NCBI GenBank assembly: GCA_902362925.1
Contig: CABIYL010000005.1
Length of the DNA: 64,000 nt
Origin: Pseudoflavonifractor sp902362925
GTDB lineage: Bacteria; Bacillota; Clostridia; Oscillospirales; Oscillospiraceae
Strand: one strand, 5' to 3'
The first letter of the stretch is position 1. Each line of letters starts with the position of its first letter. Made by a program: the position numbers and the translations under genes. Shown in pieces: positions 25,151 through 34,673 of the stretch. The notes below the pieces were generated by a model that made no database searches, was not told where the DNA came from, and saw nothing but the letters and a program-made list of their open reading frames with translations.

Positions 25151-26257
25151 TCAAAGAGAGGTCGTTCCGTTCTGAAGAATGTCGGCGATGCGCCGGCTGG
25201 CCAGACCATCGCCATAGGGGTTGCTGGCCGTGCTCATGCTGTGGTAGACCTGAGGGTCTTCCAGCAGCTCCTTGAAGCTGCGGTAGATGGTCTCCTCCTC
25301 GGTGCCCACCAGCTTCAGCGTGCCCGCCGCGATGCCCTCCGGGCGCTCCGTGGTGTCCCGCATGACCAGAACCGGCTTGCCAAGGGAGGGGGCCTCCTCC
25401 TGGATGCCGCCGGAGTCAGTGAGGATCAGGTAGCTGCGGGAGAGGAAGTTGTGGAAGTCCAGCACGTCCAGCGGCTCGATCATATGGATGCGCTCGTCGT
25501 CCCCCAGAATCTCCGTGGCCACCTCCCGCACCGCCGGGTTCATGTGGATGGGGTAGATGGCCTTCACATCCGGATGCTCGTCGCACACTCGGCGGATGGC
25601 CCGGAACATATGCTTCATGGGCTCCCCAAGATTCTCCCGCCGGTGGGCCGTGATGAGGATCAGGCGGCTGCCCTTCGCCCACTCCAGCTCCGGATGGGTG
25701 TAGCTCTCCCGGACCGTGGTCTTCAGCGCGTCGATGGCGGTGTTGCCCGTGACAAAAATGCGTTCGGCCGGCTTGCCCTCCTTCAGCAGGTTGTCCCGGG
25801 CCATCTGGGTGGGGGCAAAGTTATACTGGCTGATGATGCTCACCGCCTGGCGGTTGAACTCCTCCGGGAAGGGGGAATAGATGTTGTGGGTGCGCAGGCC
25901 CGCCTCCACATGGCCCACCGGAATCTGAAGGTAGAAGCAGGCCAGGGCGGTGACAAAGGTGGTGGAGGTGTCGCCGTGGACCAGCACCACGTCGGGCCGC
26001 TCCGTCTCCAGCACCTCCCGGATCTTCAGGAGAATGTTGGCCGTCACGTCAAACAGGGTCTGGCGGTCCTTCATCACAGAAAGGTCATAGTCGGGGGTCA
26101 CCGAAAAGGCCTCCAGCACCTGATCCAGCATCTGGCGGTGCTGCCCGGTGACGCACACCAGGGTCTGAATCCCTTCCCGGGTCTTGAGTTCATTGACCAG
26201 AGGACACATCTTGATGGCCTCCGGCCGGGTGCCGAACACCAGCATGATCTTTTTCAT
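25151..26257 (-). CDS. wecB: UDP-N-acetylglucosamine 2-epimerase (non-hydrolysing)
   Basis: A 368-residue protein with the family's full length. It begins MKKIMLVFGTRPEAIKMCPL, with VHGDTSTTFVTALACFYLQI near residue 95, HVEAGLRT near 115, and LTDSGGIQEEAPSLGKPVLV near 290 for the nucleotide. It converts UDP-GlcNAc to UDP-ManNAc in the cytoplasm. Together with the dehydrogenase at 38218 it supplies UDP-ManNAcA. It is the last gene of the ten-gene minus-strand operon. Confidence 0.95.
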   Translation of the reverse strand: MKKIMLVFGTRPEAIKMCPLVNELKTREGIQTLVCVTGQHRQMLDQVLEAFSVTPDYDLSVMKDRQTLFDVTANILLKIREVLETERPDVVLVHGDTSTTFVTALACFYLQIPVGHVEAGLRTHNIYSPFPEEFNRQAVSIISQYNFAPTQMARDNLLKEGKPAERIFVTGNTAIDALKTTVRESYTHPELEWAKGSRLILITAHRRENLGEPMKHMFRAIRRVCDEHPDVKAIYPIHMNPAVREVATEILGDDERIHMIEPLDVLDFHNFLSRSYLILTDSGGIQEEAPSLGKPVLVMRDTTERPEGIAAGTLKLVGTEEETIYRSFKELLEDPQVYHSMSTASNPYGDGLASRRIADILQNGTTSL

Positions 26258-26261
26258 ATGA

Positions 26262-28307
26262 TTACCTCTCTTTTTCTTTCGGTTCGGTCAGCGCCTGACC
26301 GCATGGAATGGTGAGTTCTCCAATGGTAAAGGTATGAGTCCGTGGGTCAAAGCGCAGCCCGCCGGACGGCGCTTTGGAATCGCCCAGCCGTACCAACCCG
26401 TCCCCATCCTCAATGGTGATGGCGGTAAAAAAGACGCCGCCCCTTCCGGACAAGTCAAACTTCAAAGTGGTGATGGCGTCCAGATGGTTTGTCCTGCGGG
26501 AGATAAGGCCATACCCCGGCACGGCTGTGTCGCCGTGAATGACCTCAAGCCGCACCGGATCACCGTACTGACGAAGTCGGACCTGATAACCGCTGTCGGC
26601 CACACGCACAACGACCTCACGATCGGTGGACAGCACGACCTCCATCTCCTCCCCTAAATGGAACAGCTGAGAATAAGTGTGATTCCACATGCCCTTCAGC
26701 GTGTCCATCAGGATGGTCAGATCATCAGCGGAGAAAAAATCCCGCTGGAATCGCACGCCCCGATAGGCGCGATTGAATACCCGGATATGGTCGTAATCCG
26801 TGTGGAAGCGGTATCCCTGCATCCCAACGCGGTCCGTATGCCGGGCCGAACAGGAGTAGCTGCGATCGTCCACGACCACTGTATTATGGGCCTTTGCCGA
26901 GAGGAAATAAGCGCGGAACGCATCGTTGGCATATCCGTACATGCCGCAATCCACAAAAATCTCATGCCCCTTGGAATAAAGCAGGAAGGAGCAGTCATCC
27001 GCATGCTTGTGGGTGGTTTGGACATACCCCGCCTTGAGCAGTTTCCAGGTATCCTGCTGCGGCGCGTCCCCACGGTTGGAACGGTAGAAATAGTAGCCGC
27101 TCTGCGGATAGATCCGATGCTCCTCCGGTGTGTGGCGGCGCATTTTCTCGGCCGCGCCGTAAAGCTGGCCAGGGAGATTGCCTGTGTCTCCTACCTGGGC
27201 CACGATGCCGTTTGGCTTGCGCGCCCACAGGCCGAATTCCCGGGCCCTGGCCATATCATCCTGAAGCTTTTCTCCCATGGGATCCCCGTTCCGGCTCAGA
27301 AAAATGCCGATGTCCCGGAACAGCTCCACCACCATATCCGCGTAGCCGGGGGAATTTTCCGTATGTACCAGCTCCGAATTGAAGGCCCACTGCTCCTGGA
27401 GCAGCAGGCGCGCTTTGGCGTGCTCCACCCAGTCCTTCCGCTCCAGCACCACCCCCAGGTGCAGCAGGGCCTGGTCCTGCATAATCCCGTGGTTGTGGCG
27501 TCTGGTATAGTGGGCATCGTCGTTGAGCCAGCTCCCATGCTCCTCCAGCAGGCCGGAGAGGTCGCCGTGCAACGCGTCCGACAGCATCCCAGCCTTGGAG
27601 CAAACACCGCAAAAATACAGCAGGTTCTCCACCCGGAGCGCAGCCGCGTGATCCCCATAGACATAGGGGTTGTTCCTGCTTTTTGAGGGGTCAGAGGAGT
27701 ACTGCACCCAGCTTTGAATGAAGCGCCGCGCATAGTCCAAAAAGGCACGCTCCCCCGTGCGCTCGTACGCGTTGGCGAGTACCTGGACGGGAGTGAGCGC
27801 CTGAAGATATAACTGGAAGGTATTGGGAAACTTTGACCACTTGACATTGAAGTCCAGCGTTTCCAGCCGGTAGGGCATGGGCTCAATGCTGCGGAACACC
27901 CACAGCCTGCCGTCCATGATATCCCTTGCCCGGGACTCGGCCTCCTGTGCCCAGAAATATGGCTTGGGTGCGGGAAGGCCCCATCGTTCAAATCTGGAAT
28001 GAAGGGCGGTATGTGAACCCTCTGCGGGGCGGAACAGGACCCAGTCGGTTTCCTTCAACGTGGTGACATATGCCCCATCCGGCCCGTCGGGCCAGTGACG
28101 CACAAATACCCGCACCGCGTAGGTACCAGGGTCAGAAAGCGGAAAGGTATAGGTATTTGCTTTGAGATAAAACTGCTTTTTGAGCACACCCCGGGCCTTT
28201 TCCAGGAGGTAATAGGCGTATCGTGTGGTTTCGTCCCCCTCCGGTACGGTCACCTCCACCACAAGAGCGGCTGGCTCCAATCTGCTGACAGCGGTAAATT
28301 CCATCAT
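26262..28307 (-). CDS. Heparinase II/III-family lyase with N-terminal beta module
   Basis: A 681-residue protein. Residues 1-90 form a strand-rich module (EFTAVSRLEPAALVVEVTVP, YAYYLLEK, DPGTYAVRVFVRHWPDGPDG) shared with the next upstream gene. An alpha/alpha-toroid follows (about 150-400). The C-terminal heparinase II/III beta domain has GYYFYRSN and HKHADDCSFLLYSKG, the conserved His/Asp region, then VDCGMYGY. No signal peptide is present, so it appears cytoplasmic, unlike typical secreted lyases. It may trim or edit the polymer before export. It starts 170 bases after the hydrolase stop and ends four bases before wecB. Confidence 0.8.
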   Translation of the reverse strand: MMEFTAVSRLEPAALVVEVTVPEGDETTRYAYYLLEKARGVLKKQFYLKANTYTFPLSDPGTYAVRVFVRHWPDGPDGAYVTTLKETDWVLFRPAEGSHTALHSRFERWGLPAPKPYFWAQEAESRARDIMDGRLWVFRSIEPMPYRLETLDFNVKWSKFPNTFQLYLQALTPVQVLANAYERTGERAFLDYARRFIQSWVQYSSDPSKSRNNPYVYGDHAAALRVENLLYFCGVCSKAGMLSDALHGDLSGLLEEHGSWLNDDAHYTRRHNHGIMQDQALLHLGVVLERKDWVEHAKARLLLQEQWAFNSELVHTENSPGYADMVVELFRDIGIFLSRNGDPMGEKLQDDMARAREFGLWARKPNGIVAQVGDTGNLPGQLYGAAEKMRRHTPEEHRIYPQSGYYFYRSNRGDAPQQDTWKLLKAGYVQTTHKHADDCSFLLYSKGHEIFVDCGMYGYANDAFRAYFLSAKAHNTVVVDDRSYSCSARHTDRVGMQGYRFHTDYDHIRVFNRAYRGVRFQRDFFSADDLTILMDTLKGMWNHTYSQLFHLGEEMEVVLSTDREVVVRVADSGYQVRLRQYGDPVRLEVIHGDTAVPGYGLISRRTNHLDAITTLKFDLSGRGGVFFTAITIEDGDGLVRLGDSKAPSGGLRFDPRTHTFTIGELTIPCGQALTEPKEKER

Positions 28308-28355
28308 AAGCCCTCTTCCACAGGGAAACAGGCAGGTCTACGAGATACGCCTTTT

Positions 28356-28477
28356 TTATAATCCGGCGCTCTCATAGAGCCGGGCAAGTACACGGTCGTA
28401 ATATTCCCGCTGGCAGTGCATTGCCGCAAGGCCCCATTTGTGGTTTTCATCGACTGCGACCCCATCCCCTTCCTGAA
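28356..28477 (-). pseudogene. Likely frameshifted C-terminal tail of the hydrolase
   Basis: Directly beyond the hydrolase stop, another minus-strand frame continues without interruption: FSKHVIQEGDGVAVDENH, then KWGLAAMHCQREYYDRVLARL and ESAGL before a stop at 28356. It has no start codon with a ribosome binding site, and looks like the natural end of a protein. A one-base slip near 28480-28490 (an AAAA run) would join it to the hydrolase. Confidence 0.45.
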
Positions 28478-29569
28478 TCACATGTTTTGAGAATCCGCAG
28501 GGTCTGTTACAACCAGATCCTCCGATATATGCTTGAGGCAGACCTCCTTGGACGGCATGGCGGTGTGTCCGCCGTCATCGGCATAGAACTCAATACGCAG
28601 CCGGTCGGACCAGTCCAAGGAAAGATCGGCCAGAGCATCCAGAAAAGGAGACAGCTGCGTCGTTATATCCTTTTTTGCACGGATATTCTGGACCACATGG
28701 AGGGGCGGGAAATAGCCTTCCTGCTGAAAGAAGGTAGCAGCATGGGTCCGCTCCGGCAGCAGTGTTTCCCCCTCTTTGAGACAGACCTGCTTCAACTGAT
28801 CCACACACTTGGCGGGAATATATCCCTCTATATTGAACTGGGAGTTGATAATAGTGGCACGGCTGCGCAGCATGGCAGCCAGAAGCATGGAGGTATAGCC
28901 GCCTCCGGAGGAACCATAAAAGAGCGTATTGCCTGTGGGAATATGCAGCTTGTCCAGAATTTTCTGAAGAAGCGCGGAGATGTCCTTCAGGGCCCACCGG
29001 TCATTAGTACCGTAGCCCCAGCCCAAATTGCAGGGAGGCAGATAGGAGGTAGGGTCGCTGTAATAGATGGCGGTGCCGGGCATTTCCTGCGCCCATGCAA
29101 TACGTACAAAAAGGGGATTTACCTTCGTACCAATCACAGATCCGGTGCCAAGAATTACGGCCTGAGTGCTGTCCGGCTTATAGTGGATAAAAAATTCATA
29201 GTGGACGCCGTCCCAAACAATGTCATAGACAGTGCCCTCGGTAGACCGGAAATCTTCCTCCTCCAGCCGCTCATAGGGCACCACTTTGGTGGGATAGAGA
29301 GGGAGCCAGTTGCTCACCTTTACTGTGGTGACAGAATCACCATCCGGCCCGTTGGGCCAGTGGCGGACATATACCTGCACCGCGTAGGTCCCAGGGTCAG
29401 AAAGCGGGAAGGTAAACGTATTTTCTTTGAGATAAAACTGCTTTTCGAGCACACCCTGGGTCTTTTCCAGAAGATAATAGGCGTACTGGGTGGTCTGATC
29501 CACCTCCGGCACCGTTACCTCCACCGTAAGGGTGGTTCGCTCCAATCTGCTGACAGCGGTAAATTCCAT
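28478..29569 (-). CDS. Alpha/beta-hydrolase-like protein with N-terminal beta module
   Basis: I choose the ATG at 29569 (363 residues), because it gives the same MEFTAVSRLE N-terminus as the heparinase-like protein. Residues 1-90 are the shared strand-rich module. The rest contains a nucleophile elbow FYGSSGGGYTSMLLAAM (GxSxG) near residue 215 and a possible catalytic Asp/His region near YADDGGHTAM at the end. It resembles capsule-locus XcbB/CpsF-type hydrolase-like proteins, but I cannot assign the substrate; acyl-ester or polymer cleavage is possible. No signal peptide. The C-terminus may be shortened by a frameshift. Confidence 0.6.
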   Translation of the reverse strand: MEFTAVSRLERTTLTVEVTVPEVDQTTQYAYYLLEKTQGVLEKQFYLKENTFTFPLSDPGTYAVQVYVRHWPNGPDGDSVTTVKVSNWLPLYPTKVVPYERLEEEDFRSTEGTVYDIVWDGVHYEFFIHYKPDSTQAVILGTGSVIGTKVNPLFVRIAWAQEMPGTAIYYSDPTSYLPPCNLGWGYGTNDRWALKDISALLQKILDKLHIPTGNTLFYGSSGGGYTSMLLAAMLRSRATIINSQFNIEGYIPAKCVDQLKQVCLKEGETLLPERTHAATFFQQEGYFPPLHVVQNIRAKKDITTQLSPFLDALADLSLDWSDRLRIEFYADDGGHTAMPSKEVCLKHISEDLVVTDPADSQNM

Positions 29570-29726
29570 AAGTGCTATTACTCCTCTCTGACTTGCATGG
29601 ACAGATGTACTTTGCTGTATGTATGATACACATGTCTTACCATGGGAAGACGCTTTCTCCTCATAGTATACCACGCAAGAAACAGATTTCTCCACGGAGA
29701 AGGGACGAAGAAAACTTCTTGGAGCT

Positions 29727-32700
29727 TTATGCCGGAGACTCTTCCCGCTTCGTTTTGGACTTTTCGGGGATCAGCGCAACCGTCTTGTCCTCGTTTACCC
29801 GGAACACGGCCACATAATCGGAGGTCTTTTCCCCTTCATGCAGAAGGAAGGCCCGCACGCGGTAGCTGCCGGGCTGGAGCGCGGAGAAGTCGTAGCGGAA
29901 CTGCCGGTCCTTGGAGAACTTGGTGGAGTGCAGCTGCTTGTACGCGCCGGTGGCGGTGACGATGAGCCAGGCATAGGAGTCCCCCTTGCCGCCGCTGTGG
30001 TTGGTCATCTGGACGGTGGAGCCGTCCAGGCGGTAGGTGGTGGTGAGGACGGCCGGCTCCTCTTCCGGCTTCGTTTTGGACTTTTCGGGGATCAGCGCAA
30101 CCGTCTTGTCCTCGTTTACCCGGAACACGGCCACATAATCGGAGGTCTTTTCGCCCTCGTGCAGGAGGAAAGCCCGCACGCGGTAGCTGCCGGGCTGGAG
30201 GGCGGAAAAGTCGTAGCGGAAGTGACAGTCCTTGGAGAACTTGGTGGAGTGCAGCTGCTTGTACGCGCCGGTGGCGGTGACGATGAGCCAGGCATAGGAA
30301 TCCCCCGCACTGCCGCTGAGGTTGGTCATCTGGACGGCAGAGCCGTTCTGGCGGTAGGTGGTGGTCAGCCCGATGGAAGCGGCCAGCTCCTCCTCGCTCT
30401 TTGCCTTGGATATGATGGGCCGCAGCTCAACCGTCTTGTCCTCATATACCCGGAACACCGCCACATCATCAGAGGTCTTTTGCCCCTCATGCAGGAGGTA
30501 TGCGTATACGCGGTAGCTGCCGGGCTGGAGGGCGGAAAAGTCGTAGCAGAACTGCCGGTCCTTGGAGAACTTGGTGGAGTGCAGCTGCTTGTATGCGCCG
30601 GTGGCGGTGGTGATGATCCAGGCATAGGAATCCCCTTCACTGCCGCTTTGGTTGGTCATCCGTACTGTGGAGCCGTCCTGATGGTATGTGGTGGTGAATT
30701 TGCTTACAATGGGCGGCAGGCTCAGTTCGGCCAGCTCCTCCAGGGTGAGCATGGGACGCTTCTCGTGCAGGGGGTAGGCATTCCGAATCAGCTCTGCCGC
30801 ACCGGTATAGTCCCCCTTCTTGCACAGCTTGGTAAAGCTGTTGATCATCTTGTCACGGCCGTTGTAATAGGGGGCGAAAACGTCCAGCATTTGCTCCACC
30901 AATTCCGCGCAGGCCGGGATGTCCTGGGCTTGGGCCAGCTTGAAAAAGACCCATCCGGTGGTGTAGAAGTTGTAGCGCCAGGCCATAAATTTCTCCATCA
31001 GCCCGGTGGACACCAGCCAGTCCGCCTTGGGCTGCTGGACTTTCAGCAGCATCTCGAAATACCGCTTGCCCACGCAGTTTGTCACAGAACCGGCCGTCTC
31101 CGCATAGTAAATCTGGATGGGAAGATTCAGGAAGCGAAGCCGCTTGGCACTCTGGCACAGCTGCCAGGACAGCAGCGTATCCTCACCCACAGCTCCGATG
31201 ATCTGCTCCATGTGATTGTCTCGCATCATCTGGGTCCGGATCACCATGGAATGAATCCGAAATGCGTTAAAGTCAATCTTTTCCAGCGCATTGCCGAATC
31301 CATTGTCGAAGGTGTCCGTGCCCACAGCCTTCATAAGCCGGGCGTAGCCGTCGATGAGAGTCGCCTTGGTGGCGGTGAGCTTATAGTCATTTCCCACTAC
31401 CAGATCACGGTCTTCCTTCTCCGCGACCTCAAGCAGCCGGGCGTATCCGTCGCACACCCCTTCATCGTCCGGGTCCAGGAAGGCCAGGTAGGGCGCCGTG
31501 GCCAGCTCCACGCCCTTGTTGCGCGGACGGGAGGCCGAGCCGCTGCCGCCGTCCTTGAACTGGTACAGGCGCACATTGGGATACTGCTCCGCCAGCTCCT
31601 CCTCTATCCGCAGCGTGAAGGTGTCGGTGGAGCCGTCATCCACCAGCAGGATCTCCATATCGGAGAATACAGAGCTGCGGCGCAGACTGCAGAAGGCCTT
31701 CCCGTACAGGTGCATGCCGTTATTATACACCGGTACGATAACGCTCAGCCGCCACTGTGTGCCGGCAGGCTTCTTTTTCACCGGCCGGGCGTCGTACTGG
31801 AAGTGGTCGATGCTGTATCCGTTGGGCAGCTCCGCACCCTCGGTTGGCGCCAGCAGGAACTGGGCGTCGTAGGCCTCGCGCCAGAACAGGGTGCGATATT
31901 TGCTCTTCATGCAGCTTACATAGTTGTGCTCTGTTCCGCTGTGCAGCCTACCGCCTTCATACCAGGCGTCCTTGGTGATATAGTCACAGGCGGTATACTT
32001 GAAGGCGTTGACCAGATCCTCCAGGTAGAACCCGCCGTAATAGGCATCCGGCGCAAACCAGGCGACCATGTCATATGCCGCAAGAATGTCGGGCGTTACC
32101 TTGGAAGCTTCCATCAGCTCCTTCTCCTGGTAGCTCTGCCGCTGGAAGTTTTTGCGGACCTGTTCCGTCACCGCATCTGCCAGCACCAGCACCCGCCGAA
32201 CCGGCTGCGCCGCCGACAGACCGGTGGGGGAGATCAGCTGGGCCAACCGGTCAAAGCAGGTGTGGCCGCTGAATACGGAGCGGATGCCGATCATCTGTCT
32301 CTCGTACCGCTCCTCCGGCGTCATGGCGTCCAGGACGGGCGCGACCTCTGAGTTGTTATGTATCAGCTGCACGTTGGGGAGCAGGTTGTTGACGCCCAGG
32401 CTGAAGTTGGACAGCATCAGGATTCCGTTGGCCTGAAGCTCAAAGGAACGGTTGGCAAACATGGTCTCGCTGCCCTTGACGGAGTTGATGTTGATGGCCC
32501 AGTCAAAGAGCTTGTGGACCTTTTGCAGCTCACCGTGGCCCAGCGCGGGGGAGGAGTGCTCAAAATATGGAGCAGGGAAGCGATAGCGGGGATTGCCCGG
32601 ATAGTTCCGGTCAATGATGTGCAGCCCGTGACCCGAGGCCAGAACCCCGTCAAAGAGGGACGAGAGTTCCTTGCAGCGCTCGGGATACTTCACCATCCAG

Positions 32701-33866
32701 GAGCCGGAGAACAAAACCGTGTCCTCCTTCTCCTCCAGGTGGCAGCCGATGGGGTTGTGCTCCAGCGGGTTGATGCCAAAGCAGATGGATTCCACCTTCG
32801 TATGGCCGCAGGACTCCTGATAGTAGGGGATACACTCCTTGGCAGAGGTGAACACATAGTCGCAGACCTTGGCAAAGTCCACGAACAGCTCATAGTCCGG
32901 GGGATCCTCCTTGGAGTAGAATATGGTGGGGACGCCCTTGGCCCGGCAGCCCTCCAGCAGCTCCATAGCCGCCTTCCGGACGGGGTTCGGCTCTCCCATC
33001 AGCACGGAGGGAAGACTGGGCAGGTTGTTCCACTCCATGCCCAGCCCGTGCCAGGCGCTGACGAACAGCATCACATCTAAGCCCTGCTCCAGCTGTGCCT
33101 TCCAGTTCTCCGGCGTCAGATAAATGAAATTCGCCGCGGCATTAATCGAGTCATAGAAAAATTCATCACAGACAATGCCCACTCGGAGGGCCAAGGGCTC
33201 ATAGTAACGGCAGCCGTTGCTGTTCGGGATCTGCTTGATCTTCTCCAGATAGGGAAGGGCCCACTCCTCCTGTGACTTTGGCATCCCAAGCGGCTCCGCC
33301 TCCTGGACTGCCGGTACAGAGGTGGAAGACGCCTGGACATCCGACGCTGTCTCCTGCTCCTGAGTCGTACTGCCAGCCGACTGGTCTTCCGTCTCGGGAA
33401 GGACCTTCACAGCAGGCAGACGGTTGAACATCCACTTGAACAGAAAGAGAAAGGAGGAAAGGACGCGGCTGTTCTGTGCGTCCTTCTGGTTGGCCCAGTA
33501 ATGGAGTGTCAGACGGCCCAGCTTGGAGTTGGCCAGGGCGTTGTATCGATTTTCCAGGTAGGACAGGCGGTACTGGAGCTGATGGAACCGGTACTCCGTC
33601 TCCTTCTGCTGCTGACGCAGCTTCTCCACGTCTGCAATGGAGTAAACGGTCCCGTTGACGACAATTTCCCGGTTCTTCTTGTCTTCCAGCGCCTGATATT
33701 CCTTGCGCATGTGCTCCAGCTGCTTCAGAACATCGGACAGCTCCGCCTGCAAACGCGCTGCGTCGTCTGCTTTCCCTACCTGTGCTCGCTCTGGCTCAGC
33801 AAGCGCCGTCTGTGCAGGAGCCATGCTTCCACTGCTGTGGTTTACATACTTTCTTCTGCGACTCAT
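29727..33866 (-). CDS. Giant bifunctional glycosyltransferase (CgeB-like plus GT2) with three C-terminal repeats
   Basis: A 1379-residue protein. Residues about 38-112 are coiled coil (DVLKQLEHMRKEYQALEDKK). A CgeB-like GT-B domain spans about 200-600 (RVGIVCDEFFYD, IYLTPENW, FYSKEDPPDYE, VLFSGSWMVKYPERCKEL, FELQANGILMLSNFS). The FYLEDLVNAFKYTACDYITK segment follows near 620. A GT2 domain starts near 707 (WRLSVIVPVYNNG, EILLVDDGSTD, LAFLDPDDE). Three about-95-residue beta modules fill 1055-1375. It probably adds two different sugars to the exported polymer. It follows the ABC ATPase gene with a 4-base overlap. Confidence 0.85.
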   Translation of the reverse strand: MSRRRKYVNHSSGSMAPAQTALAEPERAQVGKADDAARLQAELSDVLKQLEHMRKEYQALEDKKNREIVVNGTVYSIADVEKLRQQQKETEYRFHQLQYRLSYLENRYNALANSKLGRLTLHYWANQKDAQNSRVLSSFLFLFKWMFNRLPAVKVLPETEDQSAGSTTQEQETASDVQASSTSVPAVQEAEPLGMPKSQEEWALPYLEKIKQIPNSNGCRYYEPLALRVGIVCDEFFYDSINAAANFIYLTPENWKAQLEQGLDVMLFVSAWHGLGMEWNNLPSLPSVLMGEPNPVRKAAMELLEGCRAKGVPTIFYSKEDPPDYELFVDFAKVCDYVFTSAKECIPYYQESCGHTKVESICFGINPLEHNPIGCHLEEKEDTVLFSGSWMVKYPERCKELSSLFDGVLASGHGLHIIDRNYPGNPRYRFPAPYFEHSSPALGHGELQKVHKLFDWAININSVKGSETMFANRSFELQANGILMLSNFSLGVNNLLPNVQLIHNNSEVAPVLDAMTPEERYERQMIGIRSVFSGHTCFDRLAQLISPTGLSAAQPVRRVLVLADAVTEQVRKNFQRQSYQEKELMEASKVTPDILAAYDMVAWFAPDAYYGGFYLEDLVNAFKYTACDYITKDAWYEGGRLHSGTEHNYVSCMKSKYRTLFWREAYDAQFLLAPTEGAELPNGYSIDHFQYDARPVKKKPAGTQWRLSVIVPVYNNGMHLYGKAFCSLRRSSVFSDMEILLVDDGSTDTFTLRIEEELAEQYPNVRLYQFKDGGSGSASRPRNKGVELATAPYLAFLDPDDEGVCDGYARLLEVAEKEDRDLVVGNDYKLTATKATLIDGYARLMKAVGTDTFDNGFGNALEKIDFNAFRIHSMVIRTQMMRDNHMEQIIGAVGEDTLLSWQLCQSAKRLRFLNLPIQIYYAETAGSVTNCVGKRYFEMLLKVQQPKADWLVSTGLMEKFMAWRYNFYTTGWVFFKLAQAQDIPACAELVEQMLDVFAPYYNGRDKMINSFTKLCKKGDYTGAAELIRNAYPLHEKRPMLTLEELAELSLPPIVSKFTTTYHQDGSTVRMTNQSGSEGDSYAWIITTATGAYKQLHSTKFSKDRQFCYDFSALQPGSYRVYAYLLHEGQKTSDDVAVFRVYEDKTVELRPIISKAKSEEELAASIGLTTTYRQNGSAVQMTNLSGSAGDSYAWLIVTATGAYKQLHSTKFSKDCHFRYDFSALQPGSYRVRAFLLHEGEKTSDYVAVFRVNEDKTVALIPEKSKTKPEEEPAVLTTTYRLDGSTVQMTNHSGGKGDSYAWLIVTATGAYKQLHSTKFSKDRQFRYDFSALQPGSYRVRAFLLHEGEKTSDYVAVFRVNEDKTVALIPEKSKTKREESPA
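29740..30700 (-). repeat. Three in-frame tandem repeats of about 310 bp within the giant glycosyltransferase
   Basis: Each unit encodes TTTYRxDGSxVxMTN, GDSYAWxIxTATGAYKQLHS, FSALQPGSYRVxA and VAVFRVxEDKTV. Units begin near 30700, 30370 and 30060 (minus strand). The first and second complete copies downstream are almost identical at DNA level, so the array could expand or contract by recombination. Confidence 0.85.
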
Positions 33867-34663
33867 GTTATCTCCCCCAGTTGCTTCTTTCTAATTTGAT
33901 TTTTATATTCTTTCTGCGCAGAGGATGAGAGCTGGTTAAACCATTGGATAAACTTGTTGTACTCGGAAGTGACAGCCTCACAATCACCGAACTTCAGCAT
34001 CCGTCCGCCCTCCAGCCACATAGCCCGGTCACAAAAATCCCGGATCTGAGACAGGGAATGGCTGACGAATACGATGGTCTTCTCCTGTTCCCGGAAGGCT
34101 TGCATCCTGGTCAGACATTTCTGCATGAAGGTGAGGTCACCTACCGAGAGGGCTTCGTCTATGATCAGCACGTCTGGATCCACGTTGACGGATATGGCAA
34201 ACCCCAGCTTGGACCGCATGCCGCTGGAGTAGGTCTTCACCTGCTGGTCGATGACATCCCCCAACTCGGAAAATTCGATGATCTCCGGCATCAGGTCCAT
34301 AATTTGCTGCTTGGAAAATCCCAAAAGGAGCCCTTTTTGTATGATATTTTCCCGCCCGGTCAGCATGAGGCTCAGACCGCTGGATACCGCGGTCATAGAG
34401 ATCTTTCCCTCCACGTGCAGCGTGCCGCTGGTGGGAGAGGATGCCCCGGCAATCAAATTGGCCAGGGTCGACTTCCCGCTTCCGTTCAGTCCCAGCAGAC
34501 CCAGGGAGCGCCCCCGCTCCAGGGAAAAAGAAATCCCCTGTATGGCGTGAAACCGTGTGCCATACTCCTTGGGGAGAAAAAAATCCAGATACTTTTCCTT
34601 GCGGTTGGCGTAGACGCAATAGGTTTTATTTAAATCCTTTGCAATAATCGCTGGTGTTTCCAT
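33863..34663 (-). CDS. Polysaccharide ABC exporter, ATP-binding subunit (TagH/Wzt-like)
   Basis: The start is the ATG at 34663 (266 residues) beginning METPAIIAKDLNKTY. Walker A LGLNGSGKST, signature KTYSSGMRSKLGFAI, Walker B DVLIIDEALSVGD and the H-loop FVSHSLSQIRDFCDR are all present. The spacing matches the ABC-2 polysaccharide exporter family. It ends soon after the ATPase core, so the C-terminal carbohydrate-binding domain found in some Wzt proteins is missing. It pairs with the permease gene 11 bases upstream. Confidence 0.9.
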   Translation of the reverse strand: METPAIIAKDLNKTYCVYANRKEKYLDFFLPKEYGTRFHAIQGISFSLERGRSLGLLGLNGSGKSTLANLIAGASSPTSGTLHVEGKISMTAVSSGLSLMLTGRENIIQKGLLLGFSKQQIMDLMPEIIEFSELGDVIDQQVKTYSSGMRSKLGFAISVNVDPDVLIIDEALSVGDLTFMQKCLTRMQAFREQEKTIVFVSHSLSQIRDFCDRAMWLEGGRMLKFGDCEAVTSEYNKFIQWFNQLSSSAQKEYKNQIRKKQLGEIT

Positions 34664-34673
34664 ATTCTCACCC

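Noticed and set aside
29740..30700. CRISPR array
   Set aside because: The repeats are about 310 bp long, contiguous and in frame with a glycosyltransferase; no short repeat-spacer pattern or cas gene exists in the window.
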